Source: a virus. Taken from it: a stretch of 31,234 bases of DNA. Positions 1 through 7,471 of this stretch are shown piece after piece; position 1 is the first letter of the stretch, and each line of letters opens with the position of its first letter. The notes below the pieces were generated by a model. The model made no database searches. It was not told the origin of the DNA and saw only the letters and a program-made list of their open reading frames with translations. The position numbers and the translations under genes are program-made. Location: positions 1 through 31,234 of IMG/VR virus record IMGVR_UViG_3300022750_000028. One strand, given 5' to 3'.

Positions 1-63
1 AAGCAGATGATTCGGCAGATGATTGCTGAATTGGAAGATGTGCTGATTGTTCTCAAGAAATAA
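1..63 (+). CDS. 3' end of a host gene, possibly a MerR-family regulator
   Basis: An open frame enters from the left edge and ends at the TAA at 61-63, giving 20 residues that finish IAELEDVLIVLKK. In Pseudomonas a MerR-family regulator gene follows ihfA and lies directly before tRNA-Pro(GGG). As I remember that protein, its C-terminus is similar, so I infer the same locus. Only the tail is visible and there is no domain to confirm it. It lies outside the prophage, on the host side of the tRNA attachment site. Confidence 0.45.
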   Translation, partial: KQMIRQMIAELEDVLIVLKK

Positions 64-151
64 TTTCTGCTTTTAAATACTTCCAGTTTTCAAAAGCTTG
101 CGATATATTCTTGAGCGTCCTTCGAGATGAAGGACGAGTTTCACGCCTAGT

Positions 152-228
152 CGGGGCGTAGCGCAGTCCGGTAGCGCACTAGCATGGGGTGCTAGGGGTC
201 GAGTGTTCGAATCACTCCGTCCCGACCA
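152..228 (+). tRNA. tRNA-Pro (anticodon GGG), prophage attachment target
   Basis: A complete 77-base cloverleaf can be folded by eye. The acceptor stem CGGGGCG pairs with CGTCCCG (one G-U), the D stem is GCGC/GCGC, the anticodon stem CTAGC/GCTAG encloses ATGGGGT (anticodon GGG), and the T stem GAGTG/CACTC encloses TTCGAAT. CCA is encoded. The integrase gene ends 70 bases downstream and points at the tRNA, the usual arrangement when a prophage uses the tRNA 3' half as its attachment core. The exact core cannot be set because the right junction is outside the window. Confidence 0.95.
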
Positions 229-244
229 TATTTATCAGTAACTT

Positions 245-273
245 AGCCGAACTCTAGCCAGTTCGGCTTTTTT
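245..273 (+). terminator. Intrinsic terminator after tRNA-Pro
   Basis: Arms AGCCGAAC (245-252) and GTTCGGCT (261-268) form a perfect 8-bp stem with an 8-base loop, followed by a run of T. It ends tRNA transcription. On the other strand it is also the first hairpin after the integrase stop codon. Confidence 0.85.
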
Positions 274-297
274 ACGCGTAGGGACTTTTGCGGGGGA

Positions 298-1494
298 TCA
301 TCCCGTTTTCCTCCTCAAGATGGTCAGTGCCGGTCCTCGCGAATCGATGGCTGACACTTTGTTTGCCGCGTCAATCAAATGCCCAAGCTCTGCGGTAGAA
401 TAGTGGCTCGTAATGCTACCGTTCTTGTGCCCCAGTAAAGCCTTTCGATCTTCCTCGGTTATGCCCGCTGCACGCAGCCTTCTGCCAAAGGTGTGTTTGA
501 GGTCATGAACCCTGATTGAGCGGAACCCAGGGTGTGCCGACGAGCCGTGTTCCTTTTCCCACTTCGCCGCCGCTCGCACTCTGGCCTTCTTCCAGGCGGT
601 ATCGTTCATCCGGTGAATCGCCGTAGCCCCAAACTGATCAGGTTGCCCGTAGGGGAAAACTAGATCGCGATGCAGGCCGCGCTGACCATCAATGACTGAC
701 ATCGCCACCTTGTTGAGCACTACCAGTCGTTCGTCCCCGTTTTTCACCCCCGCCTTTTCGTGCCGACCGCCAAACCCCGACGGTATTAGAAACACACTCG
801 TTTCCAGCTCTGGCACTCGTATCTCCCAATCCCATCGCAGTTTGCAGACCTCTTGCTCGCGGCAACCCGTGTTCACCTTGTAGAGAGCCATCCTCAGCAG
901 GTGATCAGGGATCTCCGCAAACAGCATGGACTGCTCTTCCCATGACAAAGGGTAAGGCTTCCTGCTCGACCGCCTTTCTTCCAGCATCGAGATCATTGGC
1001 ACGCTCTCAAGCCACGGTCGCTTTTCTGCGTCTCGCCACTTCCTGTGGCACAGGTTCAAGATCCTGACGACTCGCTGCAGGGCGATGTTTACCGTCCTGT
1101 TCGATACGCCCGGCTTCACCTTCCCGGTAGCTGTTTTGGTGGGTTTTTGCCGATCCCGCTTGAAGGCGGCGAGGGTGCCGTCATCAATATGCGTGATCGG
1201 TAAGTCGCCGATGTAAGGGTCCAGCTGCTCAATGTGGGAGGCGGACAAGGCGATTGACGCCTGATCTTTGAAGTCCACCAGAAACTTCGTGGCGGCCTCC
1301 CGCCAGGTTCGCACCTGGCGCACACCATAGACCTTTTCCTGTCGGAGCTTTTCGAGCCGATGAATCAGGTACTGCTCTGCTTCTTCCCTCTCGCTTGATC
1401 CAGTGCTTTCTTGAAGTCGCTGACCTCGGACGACTTTGTCGATGTGCCAAATCCCGTTCCTCTCGTAGAGGCCGGAGATTGTTTTTCGCGCCAT
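298..1494 (-). CDS. int: Tyrosine-recombinase integrase
   Basis: This 398-residue protein has the length and layout of phage tyrosine integrases. It has an N-terminal DNA-binding region, a core-binding domain at about residues 60-160 and a catalytic domain. The catalytic signature is readable: NTGCREQEVCKLRW holds the first Arg, RVHDLKHTFGRRL gives the H-x-x-R type box, LLGHKNGSITSHYS gives the Leu-Gly-His segment, and the nucleophile Tyr is in SHYS. It would integrate and excise the prophage at tRNA-Pro. The start at 1494 is chosen for AAGGAG seven bases upstream. The gene faces the tRNA and overlaps the 3' end of the excisionase-like gene by 130 bases. Confidence 0.95.
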   Translation of the reverse strand: MARKTISGLYERNGIWHIDKVVRGQRLQESTGSSEREEAEQYLIHRLEKLRQEKVYGVRQVRTWREAATKFLVDFKDQASIALSASHIEQLDPYIGDLPITHIDDGTLAAFKRDRQKPTKTATGKVKPGVSNRTVNIALQRVVRILNLCHRKWRDAEKRPWLESVPMISMLEERRSSRKPYPLSWEEQSMLFAEIPDHLLRMALYKVNTGCREQEVCKLRWDWEIRVPELETSVFLIPSGFGGRHEKAGVKNGDERLVVLNKVAMSVIDGQRGLHRDLVFPYGQPDQFGATAIHRMNDTAWKKARVRAAAKWEKEHGSSAHPGFRSIRVHDLKHTFGRRLRAAGITEEDRKALLGHKNGSITSHYSTAELGHLIDAANKVSAIDSRGPALTILRRKTG

Positions 1495-1766
1495 TTATTG
1501 ACTCCTTGGCGCCCACTGCGGGGCTGATTGTTGTCCTGATTGGCTGCTTTTTCAATTGCCATAGACTCGACCCAGGCATCCGCCCATGCGTCGAGCTCCA
1601 GCCGATCGAAGCCAACACCCTGTTTCCCGATCGGGAACTCCCGAACGTTAGGCCTGACCGTCTTGTTGAATTCATCCCGGCACATGCCGAGGTAGCCATA
1701 GGCTTCGCCGGCGCGAATGAAGCGCGGGAGGATGGGCGCGACCTGGGCCGCGCTTCGATTGGACAT
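1365..1766 (-). CDS. Excisionase-like small DNA-binding protein
   Basis: The 133-residue product has a compact N-terminal region (ILPRFIRAGEAYGYLGM, then KTVRPNVREFPIGKQGVGFDRLELDAWAD) resembling the winged helix of AlpA/Xis-type proteins: a helix-turn-helix reading 'AYGYLGMCRDEFNKTV' followed by a 'GFDRLELDAWAD' strand-helix. The C-terminal third is polar and low in complexity. It lies directly upstream of the integrase and overlaps its first 130 bases in another frame, typical of xis-int pairs. Directionality factor is inferred from fold and position. A long out-of-frame overlap is unusual, but the conserved-looking residues lie outside it. Confidence 0.65.
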   Translation of the reverse strand: MSNRSAAQVAPILPRFIRAGEAYGYLGMCRDEFNKTVRPNVREFPIGKQGVGFDRLELDAWADAWVESMAIEKAANQDNNQPRSGRQGVNKWREKQSPASTRGTGFGTSTKSSEVSDFKKALDQARGKKQSST

Positions 1767-1817
1767 AGCGATTCCTCACCCGCCGATCACGGGCAGGCTG
1801 GTAGGAGGGAGAGTGGG

Positions 1818-2171
1818 TTAGGCTGCTGCTTTAGAGATCAGCTCGCAGTCGGCCGCCAGTTTCAGAAGGTTGCGAGTGGTCGGCCTGAATCGTCCGGTAT
1901 CCGGATAGCATTCGAACTCATGGCCTTCGGGGAATGCTTCGAAGGGTCCATGCCAGGGCCAGCAGCTTTTCCAATCAGCCCATACGGTGTATGCGTCCTG
2001 GCCTTCGCCCCAGTAATCGGTACCGCCGCCGACACTCGGACAGTGACGGACGGAGGACTTCTGCTCATTGGCCAGCTCTGAATGATCGTCGTCGATCCAT
2101 GCGCGGCGATAAAGCGATGGGTGCAGACGAACAAGGCGCTTGCCGAGCTTCTTCTCGATGCGAGCTTTCAT
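1818..2171 (-). CDS. Phage hypothetical protein (117 aa)
   Basis: The ATG at 2171 is preferred over an in-frame TTG one codon upstream, because that ATG overlaps the stop of the preceding 20-codon gene (TGATG), a sign of translational coupling. The product is rich in Trp, His and acidic residues (DYWGEGQDAYTVWADWKS, CWPWHGPFEAFPEGHEFE). I see no membrane segment and no catalytic motif. Similar short proteins are common next to Pseudomonas prophage integrases, but I know no function for them. It belongs to a leftward cluster of three overlapping genes. Confidence 0.65.
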   Translation of the reverse strand: MKARIEKKLGKRLVRLHPSLYRRAWIDDDHSELANEQKSSVRHCPSVGGGTDYWGEGQDAYTVWADWKSCWPWHGPFEAFPEGHEFECYPDTGRFRPTTRNLLKLAADCELISKAAA

Positions 2172-2233
2172 CAACGTGGCCCCGAGTAGATGAGCCAGGC
2201 CATGTAGGCGAGGGCGCAGACTGGAACGATCAT
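2171..2233 (-). CDS. 20-residue single-helix membrane peptide
   Basis: The frame reads MIVPVCALAYMAWLIYSGPR and stops. Nearly the whole peptide is one hydrophobic helix ending in Gly-Pro-Arg. Its ATG overlaps the TGA of the upstream 143-residue gene (TGATG), and its own TGA overlaps the ATG of the downstream gene the same way. Stop/start coupling at both ends is the main support for it being translated. Function unknown. It may be a true membrane micropeptide, or mainly serve to couple its neighbours. Confidence 0.5.
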   Translation of the reverse strand: MIVPVCALAYMAWLIYSGPR

Positions 2234-2664
2234 CAGCAATCGCTCCAGTTCATGGCCTGGATGTACTCGCACGGAACCACCAGCCTGTCGGGTGGCAGGG
2301 TGCTTTCGGTCTTGGTGTCGCCGAAATACGCAATGGCTGCCTGGGCACGCTCAAGCGAAAGCTGGGCATGACGCATCTGCCAGGACTTTCTCTGTTTGTA
2401 CGAGCGCAGCGCCAAGGCCTTGTCGGTGTAGGCAAATCGCCGACCGTGCTCGCCGCCCTCCTTAAGGACGCGCTTGCGGTACTGCTTCAGCAGGGATTCA
2501 CGCTGCGAGCCACCGAAGAGGTTGTCGTGGAATTCATCCACGATGTACCAGCACTGCTCAGTCTCACCGACAACTACATACTTTTTACAAGTTACTTCCA
2601 GGCCTTTTGGGTCCATCTCGTCGACGTAGCGGTAATGGACCGGGCCGAGCTTTTTCTTTTCCAT
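2233..2664 (-). CDS. Phage hypothetical protein (143 aa)
   Basis: A soluble, basic protein. Residues 1-50 look like a small beta-rich domain (HYRYVDEMDPKGLEVTCKKY, then QCWYIVDEFH), followed by a helical, Arg/Lys-rich region (RYKQ- and RKSW-like segments) that could be coiled. An AAGGA motif sits about 11 bases before the ATG, a little far. It is the first gene of a leftward group that continues into the 20-residue peptide and the 117-residue gene by stop/start overlaps. I do not recognise the family. Confidence 0.6.
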   Translation of the reverse strand: MEKKKLGPVHYRYVDEMDPKGLEVTCKKYVVVGETEQCWYIVDEFHDNLFGGSQRESLLKQYRKRVLKEGGEHGRRFAYTDKALALRSYKQRKSWQMRHAQLSLERAQAAIAYFGDTKTESTLPPDRLVVPCEYIQAMNWSDC

Positions 2665-2781
2665 GGGCGTACTCGTCCTTGCCGCTTTAGCGGCTGACTT
2701 TGAAAGGGGGGGAGTTGCTTGCGAAGAATTGTTTCTTTCAGGGTACTTTAGGTGTCTAGATTGTTACTGCGTTAAGGATGT

Positions 2782-3450
2782 ATGCTTGTTGGTCATTTGA
2801 TGAGTTGTGGATGTTGTAGATTGAATAATAAGTTAAAAGAAAAAATTGCGGGCTATTCGGTGACTTTGATTTGGGCGCTTTTATTTCTTGTCTCCAGTAG
2901 TTGGCTTCTTGTCGGCTCGGTAGCTTACTGGGTTAAGAAAGGATGGTTGCCCCCGGATAGCGCAGGGTGGGCGCAAGCGATCGGGGGTTTGCTAGCGGTG
3001 ATGGTGGCAATAGCAGTGCCCGCCTATCAAAGTTACCATCAGCAAAAGCAGCTTCAAGAAAAAGATGTTCGGAGTCGCCTAGACGGAATGCAAGCTACAA
3101 GAGCACTTATGGAGCATTTGCTTGGTGTTCAGATTCGACTCCGAACTGGTCTATATCAATTTCAATTGCGTAGAGGCTTATTCGAATCACTAGACGGAGC
3201 GCGCGCTTCCGCCCACGATGCTAAACAGGCTGCTGCAATGCTTAGAGAACTTTCGGTTGTGGCTTTAAGTGTTCAAATGGTTCATTTTTTGGTTGGTATG
3301 CGTGAGATTGCAAGCTATGGAGAATTTGCAGCGCAAACTATGGATAATCCCATGTCGGTCGTTACTCCTGATGTGCTTAACAAGTTAAAAAGTAATACTG
3401 AGCTTTTGAAGAAGTGGATTAATGAGTTGGATGGTTTAGAACAGTCATAG
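2782..3450 (+). CDS. Two-helix membrane protein, accessory gene
   Basis: The 222-residue product has two hydrophobic segments, at about residues 27-52 (TLIWALLFLVSSSWLLVGSV) and 66-82 (AIGGLLAVMVAIAVPAY). A long, mostly helical cytoplasmic part with heptad-like Leu/Gln spacing follows (YHQQKQLQEKDVRSRL onward). The coding strand is AT-rich compared with the phage genes around it and runs against the leftward operon, so it is probably an independently expressed insertion ('moron'). AAGGA lies just before the first ATG; a second ATG six codons later is possible. No family recognised. The plan resembles the genes at 5802 and 6531. Confidence 0.65.
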   Translation: MLVGHLMSCGCCRLNNKLKEKIAGYSVTLIWALLFLVSSSWLLVGSVAYWVKKGWLPPDSAGWAQAIGGLLAVMVAIAVPAYQSYHQQKQLQEKDVRSRLDGMQATRALMEHLLGVQIRLRTGLYQFQLRRGLFESLDGARASAHDAKQAAAMLRELSVVALSVQMVHFLVGMREIASYGEFAAQTMDNPMSVVTPDVLNKLKSNTELLKKWINELDGLEQS

Positions 3451-3651
3451 CTCTTAATTTTTCTAGTGACTCAGATCGTTTCGTGCTTTTACTTGCGGCT
3501 GTCCCTGCCGCAGCGCCTGCTGCAATACTTGCAGTGGTTCGGCCGCTTTGTTTCCTGTGGGCAACTGGCGTCCTATACCGGGTCATGCCCGGGCGGTAGA
3601 GGGTGGCGGCGGATCAGCTACAGTTGAGCGACCAGTCAGTGGAGGTTCGAC

Positions 3652-3939
3652 ATGTCCCTTTACAGCGTGAATGCAGTCCAGATCAGTCAGGAAGGTGAAA
3701 TCAAAGCCTTTAAAGGCGTTGAGGTTAATGCTCGAACCCGGGCTACGGTCGGCACCGAAAGAGTTTTCAGCGTTGCTGAAATTCTTGGCGCAATAACGCA
3801 CGGTGATTGCTTCGATCTGCTGTTTTACACCGCTGGCGGGCCTGTTTCCGGCGGACTGCTCATCCCTGATGGGCATGGGTCTGTGCGAGAGGAGCGTGGC
3901 GGCCCTGAGCGGAACATTGTCGACTTACGAAAATTTTGA
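3652..3939 (+). CDS. Small hypothetical protein (95 aa)
   Basis: GGAGG nine bases before the ATG supports the start. The product is a small, probably beta-rich soluble protein (YSVNAVQISQEGEIKAFKGV, VSGGLLIPDGHG) without membrane segments or motifs I can name. It ends 11 bases before the methyltransferase stop codon on the opposite strand, so the two genes converge. The preceding 200 bases (3451-3651) contain a weak uninterrupted frame but nothing I would call a gene. Confidence 0.6.
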   Translation: MSLYSVNAVQISQEGEIKAFKGVEVNARTRATVGTERVFSVAEILGAITHGDCFDLLFYTAGGPVSGGLLIPDGHGSVREERGGPERNIVDLRKF

Positions 3940-3950
3940 ATCGATCCGCC

Positions 3951-5756
3951 TCAAGCCGCGAGGCGCTGGTAGAGCTCAATGATGTCTGCTGCGTTGGCGC
4001 TGACCAGCGCTTCTGCCTCGTCCGGACAGACGCTGTTGCCGATCAATCGGACCTGGTCGGTCTTGTTGATGTCGCGCCATTCCTTGGCGCCGGTAACCGG
4101 GTCTACGAATAGCCCGCGGTCGATGATGTAGTCCTTGTGAAAGCCTTGCGCTGCCTTCAGCTCAGGTGGCTGCAGCATGCGCAGGGTGATGTCCACCAGC
4201 ACATAACCACCGACCATGACCATTTCGGCTGGGTCCTTGAAGTGCTCCGGCAAGTATTCGTGCATGAAGGCGGCGCAGCGGCGGGCCCCTTCCATCTGTT
4301 CAAGCGTCAGGGTGTCTGGCACTTGCACAACCTCGACCAGCGCAACCCGGTCCTTAGTAGGCAGTGTGTGCATTGGCTCGGCCAGCGAAATACCGTCCTT
4401 CTCGTTGCCGTAGTACTTCACCAGGTACGCGTTGACCAAACGCTGGTTGGCGCCGGATTGGCAGATGGTCGAGATTGGGTCGAAGGCGGAACGGCCGTCG
4501 CCTTTGTAATACCCGCCATTCGCCTGTTCGAAGAATGCGGAGACTACGCCGTGTCGCGCAGCACCGGCCAGCAGAGTCTGTGTAGGTTCTTGCGGCGAGC
4601 TGCCGACGGTGTTCTGACCGAAAGCTGTCATGTGTGCGGCAACCATCGCGAAGTGGCCACCTTTGACCTGGGCGACCTGCGTCCGCAGCGGCTCCTTCGC
4701 GTCGAAGTTGCGTTGCGATGATCCGTTCGCGCATTCGGTGAGGAATGGCGCGGCAACTGGCTGCACCAGTGCGTGGTGGGTGCCGCCGGCGCTGATGGTC
4801 GACAACGCCTCATTCATGCCATGGGTGCTGGTGTGCGCCGATGACGTGCCGCGCATGGGGACGATGAAAGGCTTGGCGCTGGTGAGCACGTGCCGCCAGC
4901 AGCCCTTGGCCACGCGGCGCATGGTGTTCTCGGCCATTGGCTTGTCGCGGAAGATGGTGCGCCCGAGGTTGCTCCAGTCGATGCATTCCGCCGCCGCGCG
5001 CCACGGCAATTGTTTGGCCGTCGGCTTCTTGTGGCGTACCGGTTCAGGCCAGACGATCGGAAGTCCGTCACTGCGTGCTACCAGGTAGAGACGCTTGCGA
5101 ATGGTTGGGGCACCGGCGTTTGCCGCAACGCGCTCCCGCCATTCCACGGTGTAGCCAAGACCTCGCACCAAGTCCGCGGCCGGGACATGGTCGCCGATGG
5201 AATCAAGGATCTCTTGCATGTCCGGGTGATCGGCAGCCAGCCCGGTGCTGAGCGCTGCGATAAATGAACGGAAGGTGCGCCCCTTCTCGGCCTTGATAGG
5301 ATGGCCGTCCTCGTCGATTGGGCCCCAGTCGCAGAACTCTTCAACGTTCTCCAGGAACATCAGGCGAGGTCGTGTGGCGTGAGCCCAACGAACCACTACC
5401 CAAGCCAGTCCTCGCACCTTGCGGTCGCGGGGGGCGCCACCCTTTGCCTTGCTGTGATGGCGGCAATCAGGTGATGCCCATAGTATTCCAACAGGCTGGC
5501 CACCGGTGGCGAGTACCGGGTCTACCTCAAACACATCAGCTACGTAGTGATCTGTCTGCGGGTGATTTGCGCGATGGACCGCCAACGCTATTGGGTTGTG
5601 GTTTACCGCGACATCCGGCTCCCGGTACGCCCGGGCTATTCCAGTGCTGGCACCGCCGCCACCAGCGAACAGGTCCACCACCAGTTCCTTTTTGAATGGC
5701 AGGCCCATGCTTAGTTGGCCGTGGATGAATTGGGGTTTCTTCTGTTGTGCGGACAT
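3951..5756 (-). CDS. C5-cytosine DNA methyltransferase, orphan phage type
   Basis: It transfers a methyl group from S-adenosylmethionine to carbon 5 of cytosine in DNA. From the ATG at 5756 the 601-residue product shows motif I DLFAGGGGAS (about 28-37), the catalytic-cysteine motif as ASPDCRHHSKAKGG (Cys about 98), motif VI ENV (about 136), motif VIII RKRLYLVAR, and motif X IGNSVCPDEAEAL near the end. The catalytic loop has PDC instead of the textbook PC, a form I associate with phage enzymes. A large middle region holds the target-recognition part. This start is chosen over one 12 codons upstream because AGAGGA is six bases away. No restriction enzyme is adjacent, so self-protection against host restriction or regulation is the likely role. 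Confidence 0.93.
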   Translation of the reverse strand: MSAQQKKPQFIHGQLSMGLPFKKELVVDLFAGGGGASTGIARAYREPDVAVNHNPIALAVHRANHPQTDHYVADVFEVDPVLATGGQPVGILWASPDCRHHSKAKGGAPRDRKVRGLAWVVVRWAHATRPRLMFLENVEEFCDWGPIDEDGHPIKAEKGRTFRSFIAALSTGLAADHPDMQEILDSIGDHVPAADLVRGLGYTVEWRERVAANAGAPTIRKRLYLVARSDGLPIVWPEPVRHKKPTAKQLPWRAAAECIDWSNLGRTIFRDKPMAENTMRRVAKGCWRHVLTSAKPFIVPMRGTSSAHTSTHGMNEALSTISAGGTHHALVQPVAAPFLTECANGSSQRNFDAKEPLRTQVAQVKGGHFAMVAAHMTAFGQNTVGSSPQEPTQTLLAGAARHGVVSAFFEQANGGYYKGDGRSAFDPISTICQSGANQRLVNAYLVKYYGNEKDGISLAEPMHTLPTKDRVALVEVVQVPDTLTLEQMEGARRCAAFMHEYLPEHFKDPAEMVMVGGYVLVDITLRMLQPPELKAAQGFHKDYIIDRGLFVDPVTGAKEWRDINKTDQVRLIGNSVCPDEAEALVSANAADIIELYQRLAA

Positions 5757-5801
5757 AGGGTATCCTCTACGAAATATCGAGTGGTTTTCCAAGGAGGTAA
5801 T

Positions 5802-6449
5802 TTGAAATCGGATGTCGTGGTGTGGATTGGTTGTATTCTTATATTTATGGCCGGCGTAGTTTGGTCTCCTATAATGTTAGGTTCTAGAGAGGGTGTTTCT
5901 GGATTCAGTTCCCTAAAAGAATCTTTGGAGTGTATAAGCTATGTCGCTACTGTAGCTGCATGTATAGCTGCGATTCTTGCGCTTAAAAGCTGGAAAACAC
6001 AGTTTTGGCATAGTAAAAAATATGAATGCTTGGCGCGGCTTAAATTGGCTTCTGACAATATTCAGTGCGCTGGCAGGCATGTGCGTTTTTTCACAAGAAA
6101 TCAAATTAGAATTAATGAGCTAATCTTCGGACAATTTCCAAGTTTAGAGGCGCGTGCTTCAGAAGCAGAACAGGCGTGGGTTTCAGCGGATACAGAAATG
6201 GGACGCGCAATTGATGAGTGTGAGCTGTTTCTTGCCTCTAAAGTTCAACGCGAGCTGTTTCTATTGCACGATGAACTTTCGCAGGTGGTTAGATCCTATG
6301 AATATAGGTTCTTTGACTTCCTCGAGGATAAAGTTGTTGCTATGCAGGTTATTCATAGCGCGGAACGAACTGCGTATGCACAATGCGATGAGATAGTCGG
6401 AAAAATAAAAATCCTTATAAAATCGATGCGTTCTAAAGAATTCTCGTAA
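5802..6449 (+). CDS. Two-helix membrane protein with TTG start
   Basis: An exceptionally good ribosome site, AAGGAGGT at 5791-5798, is followed by TTG at 5802; no ATG fits as well, so I take TTG as the start (215 residues). Hydrophobic segments lie at about residues 5-25 (VVVWIGCILIFMAGVVW) and 44-60 (ISYVATVAACIAAILAL). The rest is soluble and helical with many Glu and Arg residues. AT-rich, divergent from the methyltransferase and only 45 bases from its start, so the promoters overlap. No family recognised; topology is like the genes at 2782 and 6531. Confidence 0.7.
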   Translation: MKSDVVVWIGCILIFMAGVVWSPIMLGSREGVSGFSSLKESLECISYVATVAACIAAILALKSWKTQFWHSKKYECLARLKLASDNIQCAGRHVRFFTRNQIRINELIFGQFPSLEARASEAEQAWVSADTEMGRAIDECELFLASKVQRELFLLHDELSQVVRSYEYRFFDFLEDKVVAMQVIHSAERTAYAQCDEIVGKIKILIKSMRSKEFS

Positions 6450-6530
6450 ATCATAAAGATGAGTTTTACGCTTGATTTGTTGAAGTGGATATTCGTGTTC
6501 GGCCCGGCTTGAGGCCTGAGGGAGCGTCGT

Positions 6531-7187
6531 ATGGCGAAGAAATTAGAATTTTGGGGTGTCTCGGGTACCGTCGTATATTTGGTGCTGATTGCGACGACAG
6601 TAATATTTAAGTTTGATAGTTTTATAAGGCTTGAGTTGAACGAGTTGGGTGATTTCCTTGCAGGAGTTTTTGGGCCGGTAGCTTTTTTATGGCTGGTGCT
6701 CGGGTTCTTACAGCAAGGTCGCGAACTTAAGCTAAGTTCTGATGCGTTAAGGTTGCAAGCAGATGAACTCAGGGCATCAGTAGAGCAACAGACTCAGATG
6801 GTTGAGGCGCAGCAATTGAGTTTGGAAAATCATGAGCGCTCTCTTGATCCGTTGCTAATGCTGCAATCAATTGAAGGAACTCATGATGAGGATGGAGAGT
6901 TTCATTTTCAGTTTAAAGTTGTTAACAAAGGTGCTTATTGTGAGGATGTAGTAATAAGTGTTTCGTCAGTGTATTTCGATTTTAACCTCCATCCGGAGCC
7001 ACTGTATGACGATACGTACACCACATTCTCAATAGCTGAAGGCACGGATGATAGAGTTAGTGTGACGATTTCATATAGGCGTGTTAGCGGAAATACTGGA
7101 GTCCAAAAATTCCAGCTTGATAAATATATACACGAAGATGAAAGCTGGTATGCAATCTCTAAGATCAGGGGGCAGACTGTAGTTTGA
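6531..7187 (+). CDS. Membrane-anchored coiled-coil protein (218 aa)
   Basis: Two membrane helices at about residues 10-27 (SGTVVYLVLIATTVIF) and 41-61 (DFLAGVFGPVAFLWLVLGFL) are followed by a coiled coil at about 62-106 (QQGRELKLSSDALRLQADEL, heptad Leu). A C-terminal beta-rich domain (FQFKVVNKGAYCEDVVISVS) probably faces the cytoplasm. GGGAG lies before the ATG. The gene is AT-rich. Proteins of this plan occur in many accessory islands, but I cannot name a function. Position 82 bases after the previous membrane gene and same strand suggest co-transcription. Confidence 0.7.
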   Translation: MAKKLEFWGVSGTVVYLVLIATTVIFKFDSFIRLELNELGDFLAGVFGPVAFLWLVLGFLQQGRELKLSSDALRLQADELRASVEQQTQMVEAQQLSLENHERSLDPLLMLQSIEGTHDEDGEFHFQFKVVNKGAYCEDVVISVSSVYFDFNLHPEPLYDDTYTTFSIAEGTDDRVSVTISYRRVSGNTGVQKFQLDKYIHEDESWYAISKIRGQTVV

Positions 7188-7471
7188 TTTCTATCAAAAA
7201 GCGTCGGCATATCTAAGTTTGAATTTGACGCTTGTGCGCACGGTTTGACGACCGCGTCAATGAAGCCTCGGAAATGGTTTGTTGTTCGCGCGTGCGATAA
7301 CGTGGCGACAGATTTTTTCCGGTACCTGGGCTGCCTGACGCGCAGTTGTGGCTCACGGGGCCTTCAGTCGCACGCCGCCCTCCATGACATGATGCGACAG
7401 GGCGAGTGGTGGATTTTCTTGGATGGTTAACTCAAGATCCGGAACAGACTTCTGCTTAGGATTAGTGTGAT

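Noticed and set aside
3464-3651. Open plus-strand frame before the 95-residue gene (contains QRLLQYLQWFGRFVSC)
   Set aside because: It has no good start or ribosome site. It could be a decayed gene, but nothing confirms coding.
4137-5695. Long plus-strand frames opposite the methyltransferase
   Set aside because: The methyltransferase frame has all catalytic motifs in order. The opposing frames are typical antisense shadows of a GC-rich gene.
7245-7430. 61-codon plus-strand frame before the DUF6338-like gene
   Set aside because: TTG start without a ribosome site, and the in-frame ATG at 7260 also lacks one. The peptide is compact-looking (PRKWFVVRACD) but the evidence is too weak to call; the 284-base gap around it is otherwise empty.
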